DNA of 64,000 nt from Agathobaculum sp. Marseille-P7918 (GCF_900625105.1 NZ_UYYD01000001.1:372001-436000), one strand, 5' to 3'. Numbered from the stretch's first letter, positions 45,689-55,878 are shown. The notes: a model not told the origin generated them from the letters alone. Numbers and translations: made by a program.

Positions 45689-47053
45689 TCAGTCTCCATG
45701 GATCCGATCAGGATTGGAGAAGGTCGTATACTGGCCGACCCACTGCAATTCGATCGTACCCGTTGCGCCGTGGCGGTTTTTCGCGATGATGATTTCCGCG
45801 ATGTTTTTGTTCTCGCTTTCATCATCATAATAATCGTCACGGTAGATGAACATAACAATATCCGCGTCCTGCTCGATGGCGCCGGATTCACGCAGGTCGG
45901 ACAGCATCGGCCGCTTATCCGAGCGCTGCTCGGACGCACGCGACAGCTGCGACAGACACACGACCGGCACATTCAGCTCCTTGGCCATGATCTTGAGCGA
46001 ACGCGAGATCTCCGCGACCTCCTGCACACGGTTGTCCATGTGCCGTCCGCCGACGTGCATCAGCTGCAAATAGTCGATAACGATCAGGCCGAGCTCCTCG
46101 CCCAGGCGGCGGCATTTGGCTTTGATCTCGGCGACCGTGATCGCCGGGTTGTCGTCCACATAGATGTTCAGGCCGGCCAGAACGCCCGATGCGCGGGCAA
46201 TTTTGACCCAGTCCTCCTCATCGAGGTTGCCGGTCTTGAGCTTTTGCGATTCGATCAGCGCTTCGCTGGACAGAAAGCGGCTGGCCAGCTGTTCCTTACC
46301 CATTTCGAGCTGGAACACGCATACGCCCGTCCCCTTTTTGTAGCCGCGCGGCTTATCCTTGACGCTGGCTTTTGCCGCGTTGAGCGCAATGTTGAGCGCA
46401 AACGCGGTCTTGCCCATGCCGGGGCGCGCCGCGATCAAAATCAGGTCGGACTTGTTCAGGCCGGTCAGCGCGGTGTCGAGCGCATGGAATCCCGTGGACA
46501 TGCCCGGGATGTCGCTGTCCGACTTGGCGCGCTCGTCCAGCTCGGTATACAGATCGGCGATGACCTCGCTGAGCTTGGACAGGCCCTTGATCTCGCGCCC
46601 CTGCCGAATGCTGTAAATGCGCTGTTCGGCCAGTTCCGCGATGCTGGACGCCTCGCCGCGCGCTTCGAGCGCGTTCTGTTGGATCTCACCGCCCGCATCC
46701 GCGAGCTGGCGCAGCAGGCTCTTGTCGCGCACGATGCGCACATATTCGTTTACGTTGCGCGCGCCCGGCGTGACCTCCATCAGCTGGAACAGGTACGCAC
46801 GGCCGCCCGCCTCGTCGTAATAACCCATGCGCGTGAGCATATCGAGCACCGTGACCGGGTCGATGCGCTGCGCGCCGTTGAACATGGAATAGATGGTCTC
46901 AAAGATGCGCTTGTTCTCGTCGGCGTAGAAGTCGTCCGCGCGCACCTGCTCGATCACCTCAGGGATGCAGTTCGGGTCAACCAGCATCGCACCCAAAAGT
47001 GACTGTTCCGCCGTCAGGTCCTGCGGCACCTGCCGCATCAAAAGCTCATCCAA
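45689..47053 (-). CDS. dnaB: Replicative DNA helicase DnaB
   Basis: A 454-residue helicase that unwinds DNA ahead of the replisome. The N-terminal domain follows MDELLMRQVPQDLTAEQSLL. The C-terminal RecA domain has Walker A ARPGMGKTAF, then LIVIDYLQLM and QLSRASEQR. The TTG at 47053 is preferred: an AAAGGCGG site lies 6 bases before it and it matches DnaB N-termini and length. It follows rplI across an unusual array of hairpins. Confidence 0.95.
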   Translation of the reverse strand: MDELLMRQVPQDLTAEQSLLGAMLVDPNCIPEVIEQVRADDFYADENKRIFETIYSMFNGAQRIDPVTVLDMLTRMGYYDEAGGRAYLFQLMEVTPGARNVNEYVRIVRDKSLLRQLADAGGEIQQNALEARGEASSIAELAEQRIYSIRQGREIKGLSKLSEVIADLYTELDERAKSDSDIPGMSTGFHALDTALTGLNKSDLILIAARPGMGKTAFALNIALNAAKASVKDKPRGYKKGTGVCVFQLEMGKEQLASRFLSSEALIESQKLKTGNLDEEDWVKIARASGVLAGLNIYVDDNPAITVAEIKAKCRRLGEELGLIVIDYLQLMHVGGRHMDNRVQEVAEISRSLKIMAKELNVPVVCLSQLSRASEQRSDKRPMLSDLRESGAIEQDADIVMFIYRDDYYDDESENKNIAEIIIAKNRHGATGTIELQWVGQYTTFSNPDRIHGD

Positions 47054-47110
47054 AACCGCACCGCCTTTCTTTGAGAGTTTGCTTGCCGCGCAAACCGCGG
47101 CCATTGATCA

Positions 47111-47282
47111 GAACGCTTGTTGCGTCGCAGTAAGCGTTCGTAAAAAGTCAGGACAGGCGCCTGACTTTTTACACTTCTGACGGAGAAAAGTTTCGTATGT
47201 CGGAACTTTTCGCAGTCCCTGAACCTTGTCCGCGCCTGCTGCGCGGCAAGGTTCCCTCGATTGAAACTGTACGTTTCAATCG
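47111..47282. repeat. Array of five consecutive inverted repeats
   Basis: Between rplI and dnaB lie five back-to-back hairpins: 47111-47139 (8-bp stem), 47140-47172 (perfect 13-bp), 47185-47211 (8-bp), 47222-47253 (13 pairs with one bulge) and 47258-47282 (perfect 10-bp, 5-base loop). The second resembles a terminator with A and T tracts. The rest lack T-runs. Together they fill nearly all of the 236-base gap. Confidence 0.8.
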
Positions 47283-47289
47283 AAGACTT

Positions 47290-47736
47290 TTACGCTTCTA
47301 CGACCTGCACCAGAATCTCGCCCGCGATATCCTGATACAGCTTGGCCTTGACGCGGTGTACGCCGAAGGTCTTGATCGGCTCGTCAAGCACGATCTTCTG
47401 CTTGGGCACGTTCAGGCCGTACTGCTTGTTCAGTTCTTCCGCGATTTCCTTAGAGGTTACCGCGCCGAACAGACGGCCGCCCGAGCCGCCCTTGGCCGGT
47501 ACCTTGACCGGGCTGACCTTGAGCTTTTCCGCCGCTTCGCGCGCGGCCTGCTGCTCGAGCGCAACCTTGCGCGCATGCGCCTCGTCCTGCGCCTTCTTGA
47601 CGTTCAGATTATCGGCCGTAGCGAGCTCGGCCAGACCGCGCGGCATGAGGAAATTGCGGCCGTAGCCCTCGCTGACCTCGATCAGGTCGCCCATCTTGCC
47701 CTTACCCTTGACATCGGCTTTGAGAATGACTTTCAT
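47290..47736 (-). CDS. rplI: 50S ribosomal protein L9
   Basis: A 148-residue ribosomal protein. The N-domain MKVILKADVKGKGKMGD and GYGRNFLMPRGLA are the L9 signature, followed by the long connecting helix and the C-domain ending GEILVQVVEA. The ATG at 47736 has a GGAGA site 9 bases before it. It lies between gdpP and dnaB, an order common in Firmicutes. Confidence 0.97.
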   Translation of the reverse strand: MKVILKADVKGKGKMGDLIEVSEGYGRNFLMPRGLAELATADNLNVKKAQDEAHARKVALEQQAAREAAEKLKVSPVKVPAKGGSGGRLFGAVTSKEIAEELNKQYGLNVPKQKIVLDEPIKTFGVHRVKAKLYQDIAGEILVQVVEA

Positions 47737-47787
47737 GATATTGAATCTCCTTTTCTGACTGTTCTGTATCATTGGAATCCGGCGGAA

Positions 47788-49785
47788 TTATTTGTCCGCC
47801 GGTTTTTCGGTTTGCTGATCGGCCAAATAGCCTTGGATCGCCTCGAGGATCATATGATCCGCCTCTTCGGGCGTGGTGTTATGCAGCTGCGCGCCTGCCG
47901 CGGAATGGTTGCCGCCGCCGCCCAGCCGCTCCATGAGCAGCTGCACGTTGACCTGGCCGGACGCACGCGCCGACACCGCCATATCATTGCCGCTGCGGAA
48001 CGCCACCACACTGGCACGCGTACCGATGATGCTCAGCAGCTCATCCGCTGCCTGCGCCGCCGCCACACGGTCCACTTCTTCGCCTGTGATCGCAAAAATA
48101 ACGCCCTGCCCGCAGTCGCGCGCGGAAGAGATAAGCCTCTGCCGCTCCATGTACTGGCTGAAACTGGACTGGAACAGGTGCTTGACCTCGCCAGCCTCCG
48201 CGCCCGCGCGGCGCAGGTACGCCGCCGCTTCAAAGGTGCGCACGCCGGTGCGCATGGAGAAGCCCTTGGTGTCCAGATAGATGCCCGCGAGCATTGCTTC
48301 CGCTTCACCCGTCAAAATGCCGCTGGTCGGTACCAGATATTGCAGCAGCTCACTGACCAGCTCGGATGCGGACGACGCATACGGCTCGTGCAGCGAAACA
48401 ACCGCGTTTTCGATATAATCCGCCGCACGGCGATGGTGATCGATGACCGCCACCTTATTGATGGATTGCAGCAGCGCTTCGCTTTCCACATAGCCCGGGC
48501 GGTTGACGTCCACCACGATCAGCAGCGTGTTGAAATCGCACAGGATCATGGCGTCCTCCGCGCTGATGAACACATCCTTATATTCAGGCAGTGTTTCCAG
48601 CCGCTCAATCAGGTCGCTCGCCATGGTATGCTCGCGATCGACCACAATATGCACCGGCTTGCCCTTGACACGCGCGGCGCACACCATACCGGACGCGGCG
48701 CCGATGGCGTCCATATCACTGTTGCGGTGGCCCATGATGAGCACCTGCGAGGAATCACGGATGAGCTGGGACAGCGCATTCGCCACCACGCGGCTTTTGA
48801 CCTTGGTGCGTTTTTCGACCTCTTCGGTCAGGCCGCCGTAGAACTCAAACGTATAGCGGTTTTTGATAACCGCCTGATCGCCGCCGCGGGACAGCGCCAT
48901 ATCGATCGCCAGACCAGCATACTGATAGCACTCCGCCAGCGTTTCGCCGTCCTTGCCGATGCCGATGGACAGCGTTGCAATGACGCCTTCATGGTTCTGG
49001 ATATCGCGCACATCCTGCAAAACCGCAAATTTGCGCGCGCTGAGCTTATCGAGTTCGGCATTTTCGATGATGAAAATGTACTTGTCACGGTCATATTTGC
49101 GCAGCACCGCGTTGCAGTCCTTGATCCAGGAGAACAGGCGCTTGTCGATGCCTGCCAAAATGGTGGATTTCTCCGAATCGGTTGCGTTTTTGGTCAGCTC
49201 TTCGTAGTTGTCAATGGCAATGATTGCGATTGCCGGCCGACGGGTCTCGGATGCGTCGCGCAGCTGCACATAATCCGTGCAGTCCAGAAAATGCAGCATC
49301 ATCATCTGTCCCGCGTCACTCGGCACCATGCTGCCAAACACATGGTAGGCCTTTTTGCCCATGCGAAGCTCGCCCGGGAATTCGTTTTTTCCTTCGATCA
49401 GCCAGCGGGTTTCAAAAGTCGGCGCCAGCTCGGTCAGGCGCATATGCCGCGCGCCCGCAAACTGTCCGCTGATATCCGCAAACGCACTGTTGGCCCAGAC
49501 AATCTCCCCCGTCGTGGCCAGCGCCACCACGGTCGGCAGCGGAGAATGCGTAACCGCGGGATGAATCTCCCCGCCGTCGATCACGATATTATCCATCAGC
49601 GCCTGCATCTGGCGGCTGCGCTCGGTCTCTCCATGCAGGGAAGCCATGCGCAGAATAACGCACAATATGAGACCGACAACACCATATACCACGGAAAAAT
49701 ACATACTGCCCAGGGCAAACAAAGCAAACACCACAGCGAATGCGCGGCCGCCCGGCCGAAGTGTTTTTCGAGATGGCTTATTCAA
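47788..49785 (-). CDS. gdpP: Cyclic-di-AMP phosphodiesterase GdpP
   Basis: A 665-residue membrane protein. Two hydrophobic segments near residues 14-50 are followed by a PAS-like region, a degenerate GGDEF domain, and a DHH/DHHA1 phosphodiesterase domain with MGHRNSDMDAIG and IDHHRRAA. It hydrolyses cyclic-di-AMP, which controls potassium and cell-wall balance. The TTG at 49785 (MNKPSRKT) has AAAGGGGGA 8 bases upstream and gives the normal length; the ATG at 49818 lies before that site. Confidence 0.94.
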   Translation of the reverse strand: MNKPSRKTLRPGGRAFAVVFALFALGSMYFSVVYGVVGLILCVILRMASLHGETERSRQMQALMDNIVIDGGEIHPAVTHSPLPTVVALATTGEIVWANSAFADISGQFAGARHMRLTELAPTFETRWLIEGKNEFPGELRMGKKAYHVFGSMVPSDAGQMMMLHFLDCTDYVQLRDASETRRPAIAIIAIDNYEELTKNATDSEKSTILAGIDKRLFSWIKDCNAVLRKYDRDKYIFIIENAELDKLSARKFAVLQDVRDIQNHEGVIATLSIGIGKDGETLAECYQYAGLAIDMALSRGGDQAVIKNRYTFEFYGGLTEEVEKRTKVKSRVVANALSQLIRDSSQVLIMGHRNSDMDAIGAASGMVCAARVKGKPVHIVVDREHTMASDLIERLETLPEYKDVFISAEDAMILCDFNTLLIVVDVNRPGYVESEALLQSINKVAVIDHHRRAADYIENAVVSLHEPYASSASELVSELLQYLVPTSGILTGEAEAMLAGIYLDTKGFSMRTGVRTFEAAAYLRRAGAEAGEVKHLFQSSFSQYMERQRLISSARDCGQGVIFAITGEEVDRVAAAQAADELLSIIGTRASVVAFRSGNDMAVSARASGQVNVQLLMERLGGGGNHSAAGAQLHNTTPEEADHMILEAIQGYLADQQTEKPADK

Positions 49786-49952
49786 ATTCTCGTCCCCCTT
49801 TCGGACGCAAAAATTCATGTTAATTATACCATCGCTCCTTTACCATGTAAACAAAAATCGTATAAAATGCCCGCATGGCATGGAAAAACAGGAATATTGA
49901 CAGCAGCATCCCCTCACGGTATGATACAGGTAGGAAAGCGAGGCGACATAAC

Positions 49953-51443
49953 ATGGCGCAATACATTCTGGCCCTCGATCAGGGCACGACCAGCTCGCGC
50001 GCGATTTTATTTGACCGCGAGCAGAACATTCTGGCCATCCGACAGCACGAGCTGACGCAGCATTATCCGCACGAGGGCTGGGTTGAACAGGACCCCATGG
50101 ATATCTGGTCCACCCAATATGCCGCGATGCTCGAGGTGCTGGCCGCCTCGGACGTATCACCGCGGGACGTAGCCGGCATCGGCATCACCAACCAGCGCGA
50201 AACCACCATCCTGTGGGACCGGGAAACCGGCCGCCCAATCTACAACGCGATCGTCTGGCAATGCCGCCGCACCGCGGATATCGTCGATTCACTCGTCGCG
50301 CAGGGGCTTTCCGACCACATCCGACAGACGACCGGCCTTGTGCCGGACGCCTATTTCTCCGGCACCAAGATCAAGTGGATCCTCGACCATGTGGAAGGCG
50401 CGCGCGAAAAAGCCGCGCGCGGTGATATCCTGTTCGGCACGGTGGATTCCTGGCTGGTCTGGAAGCTGACCGGCGGCAAGGTACATATCACGGACGCGAC
50501 CAACGCCGCGCGCACCATGATTTTCAACATCCACACACTCGACTGGGACGACACCCTGCTGCGCGCGCTCGATATCCCGCGCGCCATGCTGCCGCGTGTG
50601 TGTTCCTCGAGCGAAGTGTACGGCTATGTTTCCCTGCCGGGCGGCGATATTCCGATTGCGGGCATCGCTGGCGACCAGCAGGCCGCGCTGTTCGGGCAGA
50701 CCTGCTTTGCGCCGGGCGACGCAAAAAACACCTACGGCACCGGCTGCTTCCTGCTGATGAACACCGGCACGCAGGCCTGCGAGAGCAAAAACGGGCTGCT
50801 CACGACCATCGGCATCCGCATCGGCGGCGAAACACAGTATGCGCTTGAAGGCAGCGTGTTCGTCGGCGGCGCGGTCATCCAGTGGCTGCGCGACGAAATG
50901 CGCTTTTTCGCGGAAAGCCGCGACGCGGAATACTATGCCAAAAAAGTGCCGGACACGGGCGGCGTCTATCTTGTGCCCGCGTTTACCGGTCTGGGCGCGC
51001 CGCACTGGGATATGTATGCGCGCGGCTGCCTGATCGGCCTGACACGCGGCACCTCCCGCGAGCACATCATCCGCGCTGCGCAGGAATCCATCGCCTATCA
51101 GGTAAACGACCTGCTGGACGCGATGGCGCGTGACACCGGCGTGCCGCTTTGCTCGCTCTCCGTGGACGGCGGCGCAAGCCGCGACAGCTTCCTGATGCAA
51201 TTTCAGGCGGATATCTCGAACTGCACCATCCGCCGTCCGGTCATTCACGAGACAACCGCGCTCGGTGCCTGCTATCTGGCGGGACTCGCCACCGGCGTAT
51301 GGCGCAATCGCGAGGAACTGACCCAGCTCTGGCGCTGCGACACCTTCTATGAACCCGCCATGGACGCGGACACCCGAAAACGCCTGCTTGCCGGTTGGAG
51401 CAAGGCGGTTGGCCGCAGTCTCGACTGGGCGGAACACAACTGA
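49953..51443 (+). CDS. glpK: Glycerol kinase
   Basis: A 496-residue FGGY kinase that converts glycerol to glycerol-3-phosphate. The N-terminus [20 protein letters not shown] and the later [20 protein letters not shown] are family signatures, and the length matches E. coli GlpK. No glpF, glpD or glpP is adjacent, so it appears to be expressed alone. GAGGCG precedes the ATG by about 7 bases. Confidence 0.96.
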   Translation: MAQYILALDQGTTSSRAILFDREQNILAIRQHELTQHYPHEGWVEQDPMDIWSTQYAAMLEVLAASDVSPRDVAGIGITNQRETTILWDRETGRPIYNAIVWQCRRTADIVDSLVAQGLSDHIRQTTGLVPDAYFSGTKIKWILDHVEGAREKAARGDILFGTVDSWLVWKLTGGKVHITDATNAARTMIFNIHTLDWDDTLLRALDIPRAMLPRVCSSSEVYGYVSLPGGDIPIAGIAGDQQAALFGQTCFAPGDAKNTYGTGCFLLMNTGTQACESKNGLLTTIGIRIGGETQYALEGSVFVGGAVIQWLRDEMRFFAESRDAEYYAKKVPDTGGVYLVPAFTGLGAPHWDMYARGCLIGLTRGTSREHIIRAAQESIAYQVNDLLDAMARDTGVPLCSLSVDGGASRDSFLMQFQADISNCTIRRPVIHETTALGACYLAGLATGVWRNREELTQLWRCDTFYEPAMDADTRKRLLAGWSKAVGRSLDWAEHN

Positions 51444-51446
51444 AAC

Positions 51447-51482
51447 AAAAAAAGAACGGCCTTATGAAGGCCGTTCTTTTTT
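51447..51482. terminator. Bidirectional terminator of glpK and U32 gene
   Basis: Arms 51448-51463 and 51467-51482 pair perfectly, with A-run and T-run flanks. The stop codon of the minus-strand U32 gene (51462-51464) and its last codons lie in this hairpin. Confidence 0.93.
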
Positions 51483-52685
51483 CTTGCGTAAAATGGCGTG
51501 CTCGTCGATCGGGAACGGGAAGGAAAAATGTACCCGCATCTGCGGCACATTGAACAGATCGAGCGCCTCGCCTTCATCATTCACCACGCCGTCGGCATGG
51601 AACTGGTAAGGCGGCTTGCCCGGCTGGATGAGTTCCAGCTTCTCTCCCTTGAAAATACGGTTTTTCAGCACAAACACCGCATGCCCGTCTGCCCCGCAGT
51701 CCACCGGCATGCCAACCACTTCGTATTCGCGGATGTACTGGCTGTCACCATAGTGCTGACCGTTTTCCTGCGAGCCGAAATAGAATCCGGTGTAATACTC
51801 ACGGTGGCTGACCTTGTTGACTTCCTCGCGGCAGAACTGCGGCAGCACAAAGCCCGCCGGATCGGCAGCATAAGCGTCAATCGCCGCGCGGTATGCACCG
51901 GTCACGCAGGCGGTGTAATACGCCGTCTTGTTGCGTCCCTCGATCTTGAAGGAATCCACCCCGGCGCGCACCAGCTCGGGAATATGCTCGATCATGCACA
52001 TATCCTTGGAATTATACAGATAGGTGCCGCGGGCGTCCTCCTCCACCGGGAAGAACTCGCCCGGGCGCTTTTCCTCCATCAAGGCGTAATTCCAGCGGCA
52101 GGGCTGGGCGCATGCGCCGTGATTGGCGTCACGCCCGGTCATATACTGCGAAATCAGGCAGCGCCCCGAGTAGGAAATGCACATCGCGCCATGCACGAAC
52201 GCTTCGATTTCCAGCGTTTTCGGTGTTTTGGCGCGGATTTCCGCAATCTCGTCGAGCGACAGCTCGCGTGCGAGCACGACGCGCTCCGCACCCAGATCCG
52301 CCCAGAAATTCGCCGCCTCGTGATTGAGGATGCTGGTCTGGGTGGAAATGTGCAGCGGCACCTTGGGCGCATAGCGCTGCGCCAGCCGAATCACGCCCAC
52401 ATCCGCCACGATCAGGGCGTCCGCCCCCGCGTCCGCCAACAGCTCCAGATAACCGGGCAGCGCAGGCAGATCGCGGCCGGACGGCATGATATTGACCGTA
52501 ATATAGCACTTGACGCCGTGCGCATGTGCATAGGCGATGCCGTCGCGCAGCTCCTGATCGCCGAAGTTTGCGGCCGCGGCCCGCATGCCGAACCGCTGGC
52601 CCGCAAAATACACCGCGTCCGCGCCATAAGCGATCGCGAAACGCATTTTCTCCATGTCGCCCGCGGGCGACAGCAACTCAGGCAT
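51462..52685 (-). CDS. U32-family peptidase-like protein
   Basis: A 407-residue U32 protein. The signature is EAFVHGAMCISYSGRC, followed by GRDANHGACAQPCRW with cysteines that may bind a cluster. U32 members in E. coli (RlhA, TrhP/YegQ) take part in hydroxylation of rRNA or tRNA, so a role in RNA modification is more likely than proteolysis. The ATG at 52685 follows the mltG stop after one base, with a GAGGGAG site inside mltG. The C-terminal codons are part of the shared terminator. Confidence 0.9.
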   Translation of the reverse strand: MPELLSPAGDMEKMRFAIAYGADAVYFAGQRFGMRAAAANFGDQELRDGIAYAHAHGVKCYITVNIMPSGRDLPALPGYLELLADAGADALIVADVGVIRLAQRYAPKVPLHISTQTSILNHEAANFWADLGAERVVLARELSLDEIAEIRAKTPKTLEIEAFVHGAMCISYSGRCLISQYMTGRDANHGACAQPCRWNYALMEEKRPGEFFPVEEDARGTYLYNSKDMCMIEHIPELVRAGVDSFKIEGRNKTAYYTACVTGAYRAAIDAYAADPAGFVLPQFCREEVNKVSHREYYTGFYFGSQENGQHYGDSQYIREYEVVGMPVDCGADGHAVFVLKNRIFKGEKLELIQPGKPPYQFHADGVVNDEGEALDLFNVPQMRVHFSFPFPIDEHAILRKKKERPS

Positions 52686-52686
52686 G

Positions 52687-53847
52687 TTATTCTCCCTCAC
52701 TGCTGCCCTCCGTGTTGGCGGCTGCCGCCGCAGCCTGCGCCGCATTGGACTTGGCAATATTCGCCTCATGCTCCTCATAGCTGTTGGCAAACAGATGCGT
52801 GCCGTCCGGCATTGCAACATAATAGTAGTAGTTATGCTGTTCCGGATGGGATGCCGCATACAGGGAAGCATGACCCGGGTTACAGATCGGTCCGGGCGGC
52901 AGGCCCTGCTTGGTATACAGGTTGTACGGCGTATCCGACTTCAGATCCTCCTCGCTGAGCGTACCGCCCGTGCGGCCAAGACCGTACAGGACGGAAGCGT
53001 CCACCTGCAAATACGGGAACTGGCTGGCATTATTCAGACGATTGTAGATGACGCCCGCGATCGTTGCGCGCTCGCTGTCCACCTGCGCCTCACGCTCAAC
53101 CAGCGACGCGATGGTGACAATATCATGCATCGACCGGCCGAGGCTTTCTGCACCCGCCTGGATCTCTGCATCATATTTGGTCTCAAAGTTGTTGAGCATC
53201 TTGTTGATGGTATCAACCACCGTTGCGTTGCCCTTATAGATCTCATAGGTATCCGGGAACAGATACCCTTCGAGCCAGCCCTCTTCCGCCGGCAGCTCGT
53301 CCTGCAGGAAGGTATGCTTGAACGGATACTCATTGAGCGCTTCGTTGAGCGCATCTTCCGTGCAAACGTGCTCGTCCAGCAGCAGCTGCTTGATCTGCGC
53401 GATCGAATAGCCCTCGGGCACGGTGATCTTCATGGTTTCGGTGCTGGACGCATTGACCAGCGTGTCGATGATCTGGCCATAGTCCATATTGGGGTTGAGC
53501 GAATAAGAGCCTGCGAGCACGCCCTCGTTATCGCCCTTGATGCGGACATACAGCTTGAAGATGGTGCCGTAATTGATAACTCCTTCGTCGTCCAGCTGCT
53601 TTGCCAGCGAAATCAGATCGGTGTTTTCCGAAACGGTGACTTCCTTGACGGCATTGTCCTTGACAAATGCAAATACGTCATTGGCCACAAAAATCGCCGC
53701 CAGCGACAGGATGACCGAAATACCCAGCACGGCAATCACATACACGACCGTACCCGCACAACCTCCGTTTTTGCGGCGGCGGCTGCGGCGACGGTGCTGC
53801 GGCGGCTGCGGAATGCGCTGTGTTTCCTGATTGACATTCTGATCCAT
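52687..53847 (-). CDS. mltG: Endolytic murein transglycosylase MltG
   Basis: A 386-residue membrane-anchored YceG-family lytic transglycosylase. A basic N-terminus (RRRSRRRK) is followed by one membrane segment at about 32-55, a LysM-like region and the catalytic domain. The catalytic Glu lies in IASLVEREAQ and the family motif LPPGPICNPG follows. The tail is Ala-rich and acidic. It trims nascent glycan strands at the outer membrane face. A TGAGGTGAG site precedes the ATG. Confidence 0.94.
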   Translation of the reverse strand: MDQNVNQETQRIPQPPQHRRRSRRRKNGGCAGTVVYVIAVLGISVILSLAAIFVANDVFAFVKDNAVKEVTVSENTDLISLAKQLDDEGVINYGTIFKLYVRIKGDNEGVLAGSYSLNPNMDYGQIIDTLVNASSTETMKITVPEGYSIAQIKQLLLDEHVCTEDALNEALNEYPFKHTFLQDELPAEEGWLEGYLFPDTYEIYKGNATVVDTINKMLNNFETKYDAEIQAGAESLGRSMHDIVTIASLVEREAQVDSERATIAGVIYNRLNNASQFPYLQVDASVLYGLGRTGGTLSEEDLKSDTPYNLYTKQGLPPGPICNPGHASLYAASHPEQHNYYYYVAMPDGTHLFANSYEEHEANIAKSNAAQAAAAAANTEGSSEGE

Positions 53848-53876
53848 CGTCTCACCTCAATAGTTTTCTGTTTTGG

Positions 53877-54767
53877 TTATAACACTCGGTTCAATACCAG
53901 CTTTGCCACAAAAGCAAGCGCAAAAGCCAGCATACCCGGGTTGCGTACCAGCAGCCACAGGTCATATAAGCCGGCACTTTTTTCAAAATGGGGAATACAG
54001 CCTCGGACCAGCAGATCCTGCAGCGCGCGCAGCGTCAAATACAAAAACAGCAAAAGCGCCAGCGCGTTGATCGCCGCAAAATAGTTCCAGATGCCGAAAG
54101 CCGCATAAGTATCTGTGATCCACAGGACAAACAGGTAATACAGGTTGTTGACGCCGTGCGCCAAAACCGCGGGCCACACGCTGCCGGAGACAAACGTCAG
54201 GTACGCATAGGCGATACCGGCCAGAAACGGCCCGGCAAAGTTGAGCAGGCTGCCGTGCAGCATGGCAAACACCAGACCGCTGACAATCAGACAGGCCGAC
54301 GTGCCGACCATCTCTTCATGCACGGTAAACAGCGCGCCGCGCAGAAAAACCTCTTCCACGACTGCCGACAGTACGACAATAACCGCGAACCGCGCCGCCA
54401 TGCTCAGCCCCGACTGCGGCGCGTCCAACGCGATCGCCGTCAGGTCCGCACCGACCAGACCCGCCAGATGATAAATCAGCAGGTTAAGGAACAGCGAGAG
54501 CACCGCAACCGTGATGCCCAGCCGAACGGTCAGCCCCAGGATCCCTTTGCGCAGCCGACGCGGCTGAAGCCGCCGGCGCAGCTTTTTCTGATCCCGCATG
54601 GAAAACACCAGCATAACCAGCGGCAGCGCAAAGGAAACGAATTCCGCCAGCGCCAGCAAAAGCGCGCCGCCGCGGAAATACGCCACCAGTTTTCCCGTTC
54701 CGGTCAGCAGACAGAAACACAGAAACAGTGAAAGGCCGGGCAGTAGCGCAATTTTATTGTTCTTCAT
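53877..54767 (-). CDS. CPBP-family intramembrane metalloprotease
   Basis: A 296-residue polytopic protein with about eight membrane segments. The CAAX-protease/bacteriocin-processing motifs are EEVFLRG, then FAMLHG, then HGVNN, which give the metal-binding Glu and His residues. Substrates of this family range from bacteriocins to anti-sigma factors and none is adjacent here. It overlaps the 5-formyl-THF cyclo-ligase gene by 14 bases. Confidence 0.88.
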   Translation of the reverse strand: MKNNKIALLPGLSLFLCFCLLTGTGKLVAYFRGGALLLALAEFVSFALPLVMLVFSMRDQKKLRRRLQPRRLRKGILGLTVRLGITVAVLSLFLNLLIYHLAGLVGADLTAIALDAPQSGLSMAARFAVIVVLSAVVEEVFLRGALFTVHEEMVGTSACLIVSGLVFAMLHGSLLNFAGPFLAGIAYAYLTFVSGSVWPAVLAHGVNNLYYLFVLWITDTYAAFGIWNYFAAINALALLLFLYLTLRALQDLLVRGCIPHFEKSAGLYDLWLLVRNPGMLAFALAFVAKLVLNRVL

Positions 54768-55326
54768 CCGTGCGCAGCACCTGCCTTTCCGTGACAATCC
54801 ATTGACACTTTTGATCGAGCGCCGTGTGCGGCAGCTGTTCGACCAGCCGCGCCTCGGCGCAAAGCGCCATGCAAACCGCCGGTGTCCGGCTGAGGAAGCG
54901 GTCGTAATACCCGCCACCGTAACCGAGGCGATAACCACTGCGGTCGCAGGCGAGCGCCGGCGCCACCACCAGATCGATCTGCCCCGGCTGGATTTCCGGG
55001 GCGCTGCCGTCCGGCTCGTCGATGCCGTAGGCACCCGGATACAGCTCGTCCAACGAGGTGATCCGCCGCGCGGTCATCTCACCCGCCGCGCCGCACAGCG
55101 GCACGCAGACGGTTTTCCCGGCATCCAGCGCCGCGCGCAGCAGCGCGCGCGTATCGATCTCCTGCGGCGTCGAAACATAGGCAAAAACACAGGCAGCGCG
55201 GCGAAACGCCTCACTTTCGAGCACCCGACGGGTGATCTCCCCGTCGATTGTTTGCTTGTCCGCCGCGCTTTGTGCGGCGCGCTGCGCAAGCATGCGCTGC
55301 CGCAGTGTTTTTTTATCTTGCGACAT
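54754..55326 (-). CDS. 5-formyltetrahydrofolate cyclo-ligase
   Basis: A 190-residue enzyme that returns 5-formyl-THF to methenyl-THF using ATP. The hallmark RLGYGGGYYDRFL and the phosphate-contact start KKTLRQRML are present. The ATG at 55326 lies inside the DJ-1 gene end, and its upstream site is weak, so coupling with DJ-1 translation is likely. It overlaps both neighbours by 14 bases. Confidence 0.92.
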   Translation of the reverse strand: MSQDKKTLRQRMLAQRAAQSAADKQTIDGEITRRVLESEAFRRAACVFAYVSTPQEIDTRALLRAALDAGKTVCVPLCGAAGEMTARRITSLDELYPGAYGIDEPDGSAPEIQPGQIDLVVAPALACDRSGYRLGYGGGYYDRFLSRTPAVCMALCAEARLVEQLPHTALDQKCQWIVTERQVLRTDEEQ

Positions 55327-55864
55327 GATGCACGACAGCAGCTGCGATCTGACGCGCCTGTTCCTCGCCGCACAGAGCGGATACCAGCGCGCAGCCAAAG
55401 TCCAGCGCGCCGCCAACGCCACAGGCCGTGATGATGCGGCCGTCCACCACGCAAGTGCGCTTGAGCGGGGTCGCGCCCGTCATGCCGTCCTCCATGCCCG
55501 GATAGCAGGTCGCCTTGCGGCCCTTGAGCAGGCCCATGCCGCCCAGAATGATCGACGGTGCCGCGCAGATCGCCGCGACATACTTGCCTTCGTCATAGCA
55601 CTTGCGCACCGCGTTCGTGACGCGCTCATCCGCATACAGATTCGTGGTGCCCGGCATGCCACCCGGCAGAACCACCATATCCGCTTTCTCCCAGTCCACC
55701 TGATCCAGCGGCAGGTCGGTCTGGATGCCGATGCCGTGCGAGCCGTGTACCAGCTCACCGGTCACGCCAACCAGCTTCGTTTCCACACCCGCGCGGCGCA
55801 GCAGATCGGTCGGGGCAATCGCCTCTGTTTCCTCAAAGCCCTCCGCCAACAGTACATATACCAT
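55313..55864 (-). CDS. DJ-1/PfpI-family protein
   Basis: A 183-residue protein of the DJ-1/ThiJ/PfpI superfamily. The nucleophile elbow reads AAICAAPSIIL (Cys in the middle) and the N-terminal Glu is in EGFEETEA, as in DJ-1/YajL types with glyoxalase or deglycase-like activity. The ATG at 55864 has AAAGGTG 8 bases upstream; an in-frame GTG at 55873 overlaps that site. Confidence 0.9.
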   Translation of the reverse strand: MVYVLLAEGFEETEAIAPTDLLRRAGVETKLVGVTGELVHGSHGIGIQTDLPLDQVDWEKADMVVLPGGMPGTTNLYADERVTNAVRKCYDEGKYVAAICAAPSIILGGMGLLKGRKATCYPGMEDGMTGATPLKRTCVVDGRIITACGVGGALDFGCALVSALCGEEQARQIAAAVVHHVAR

Positions 55865-55878
55865 TTTTGTCACACCTT

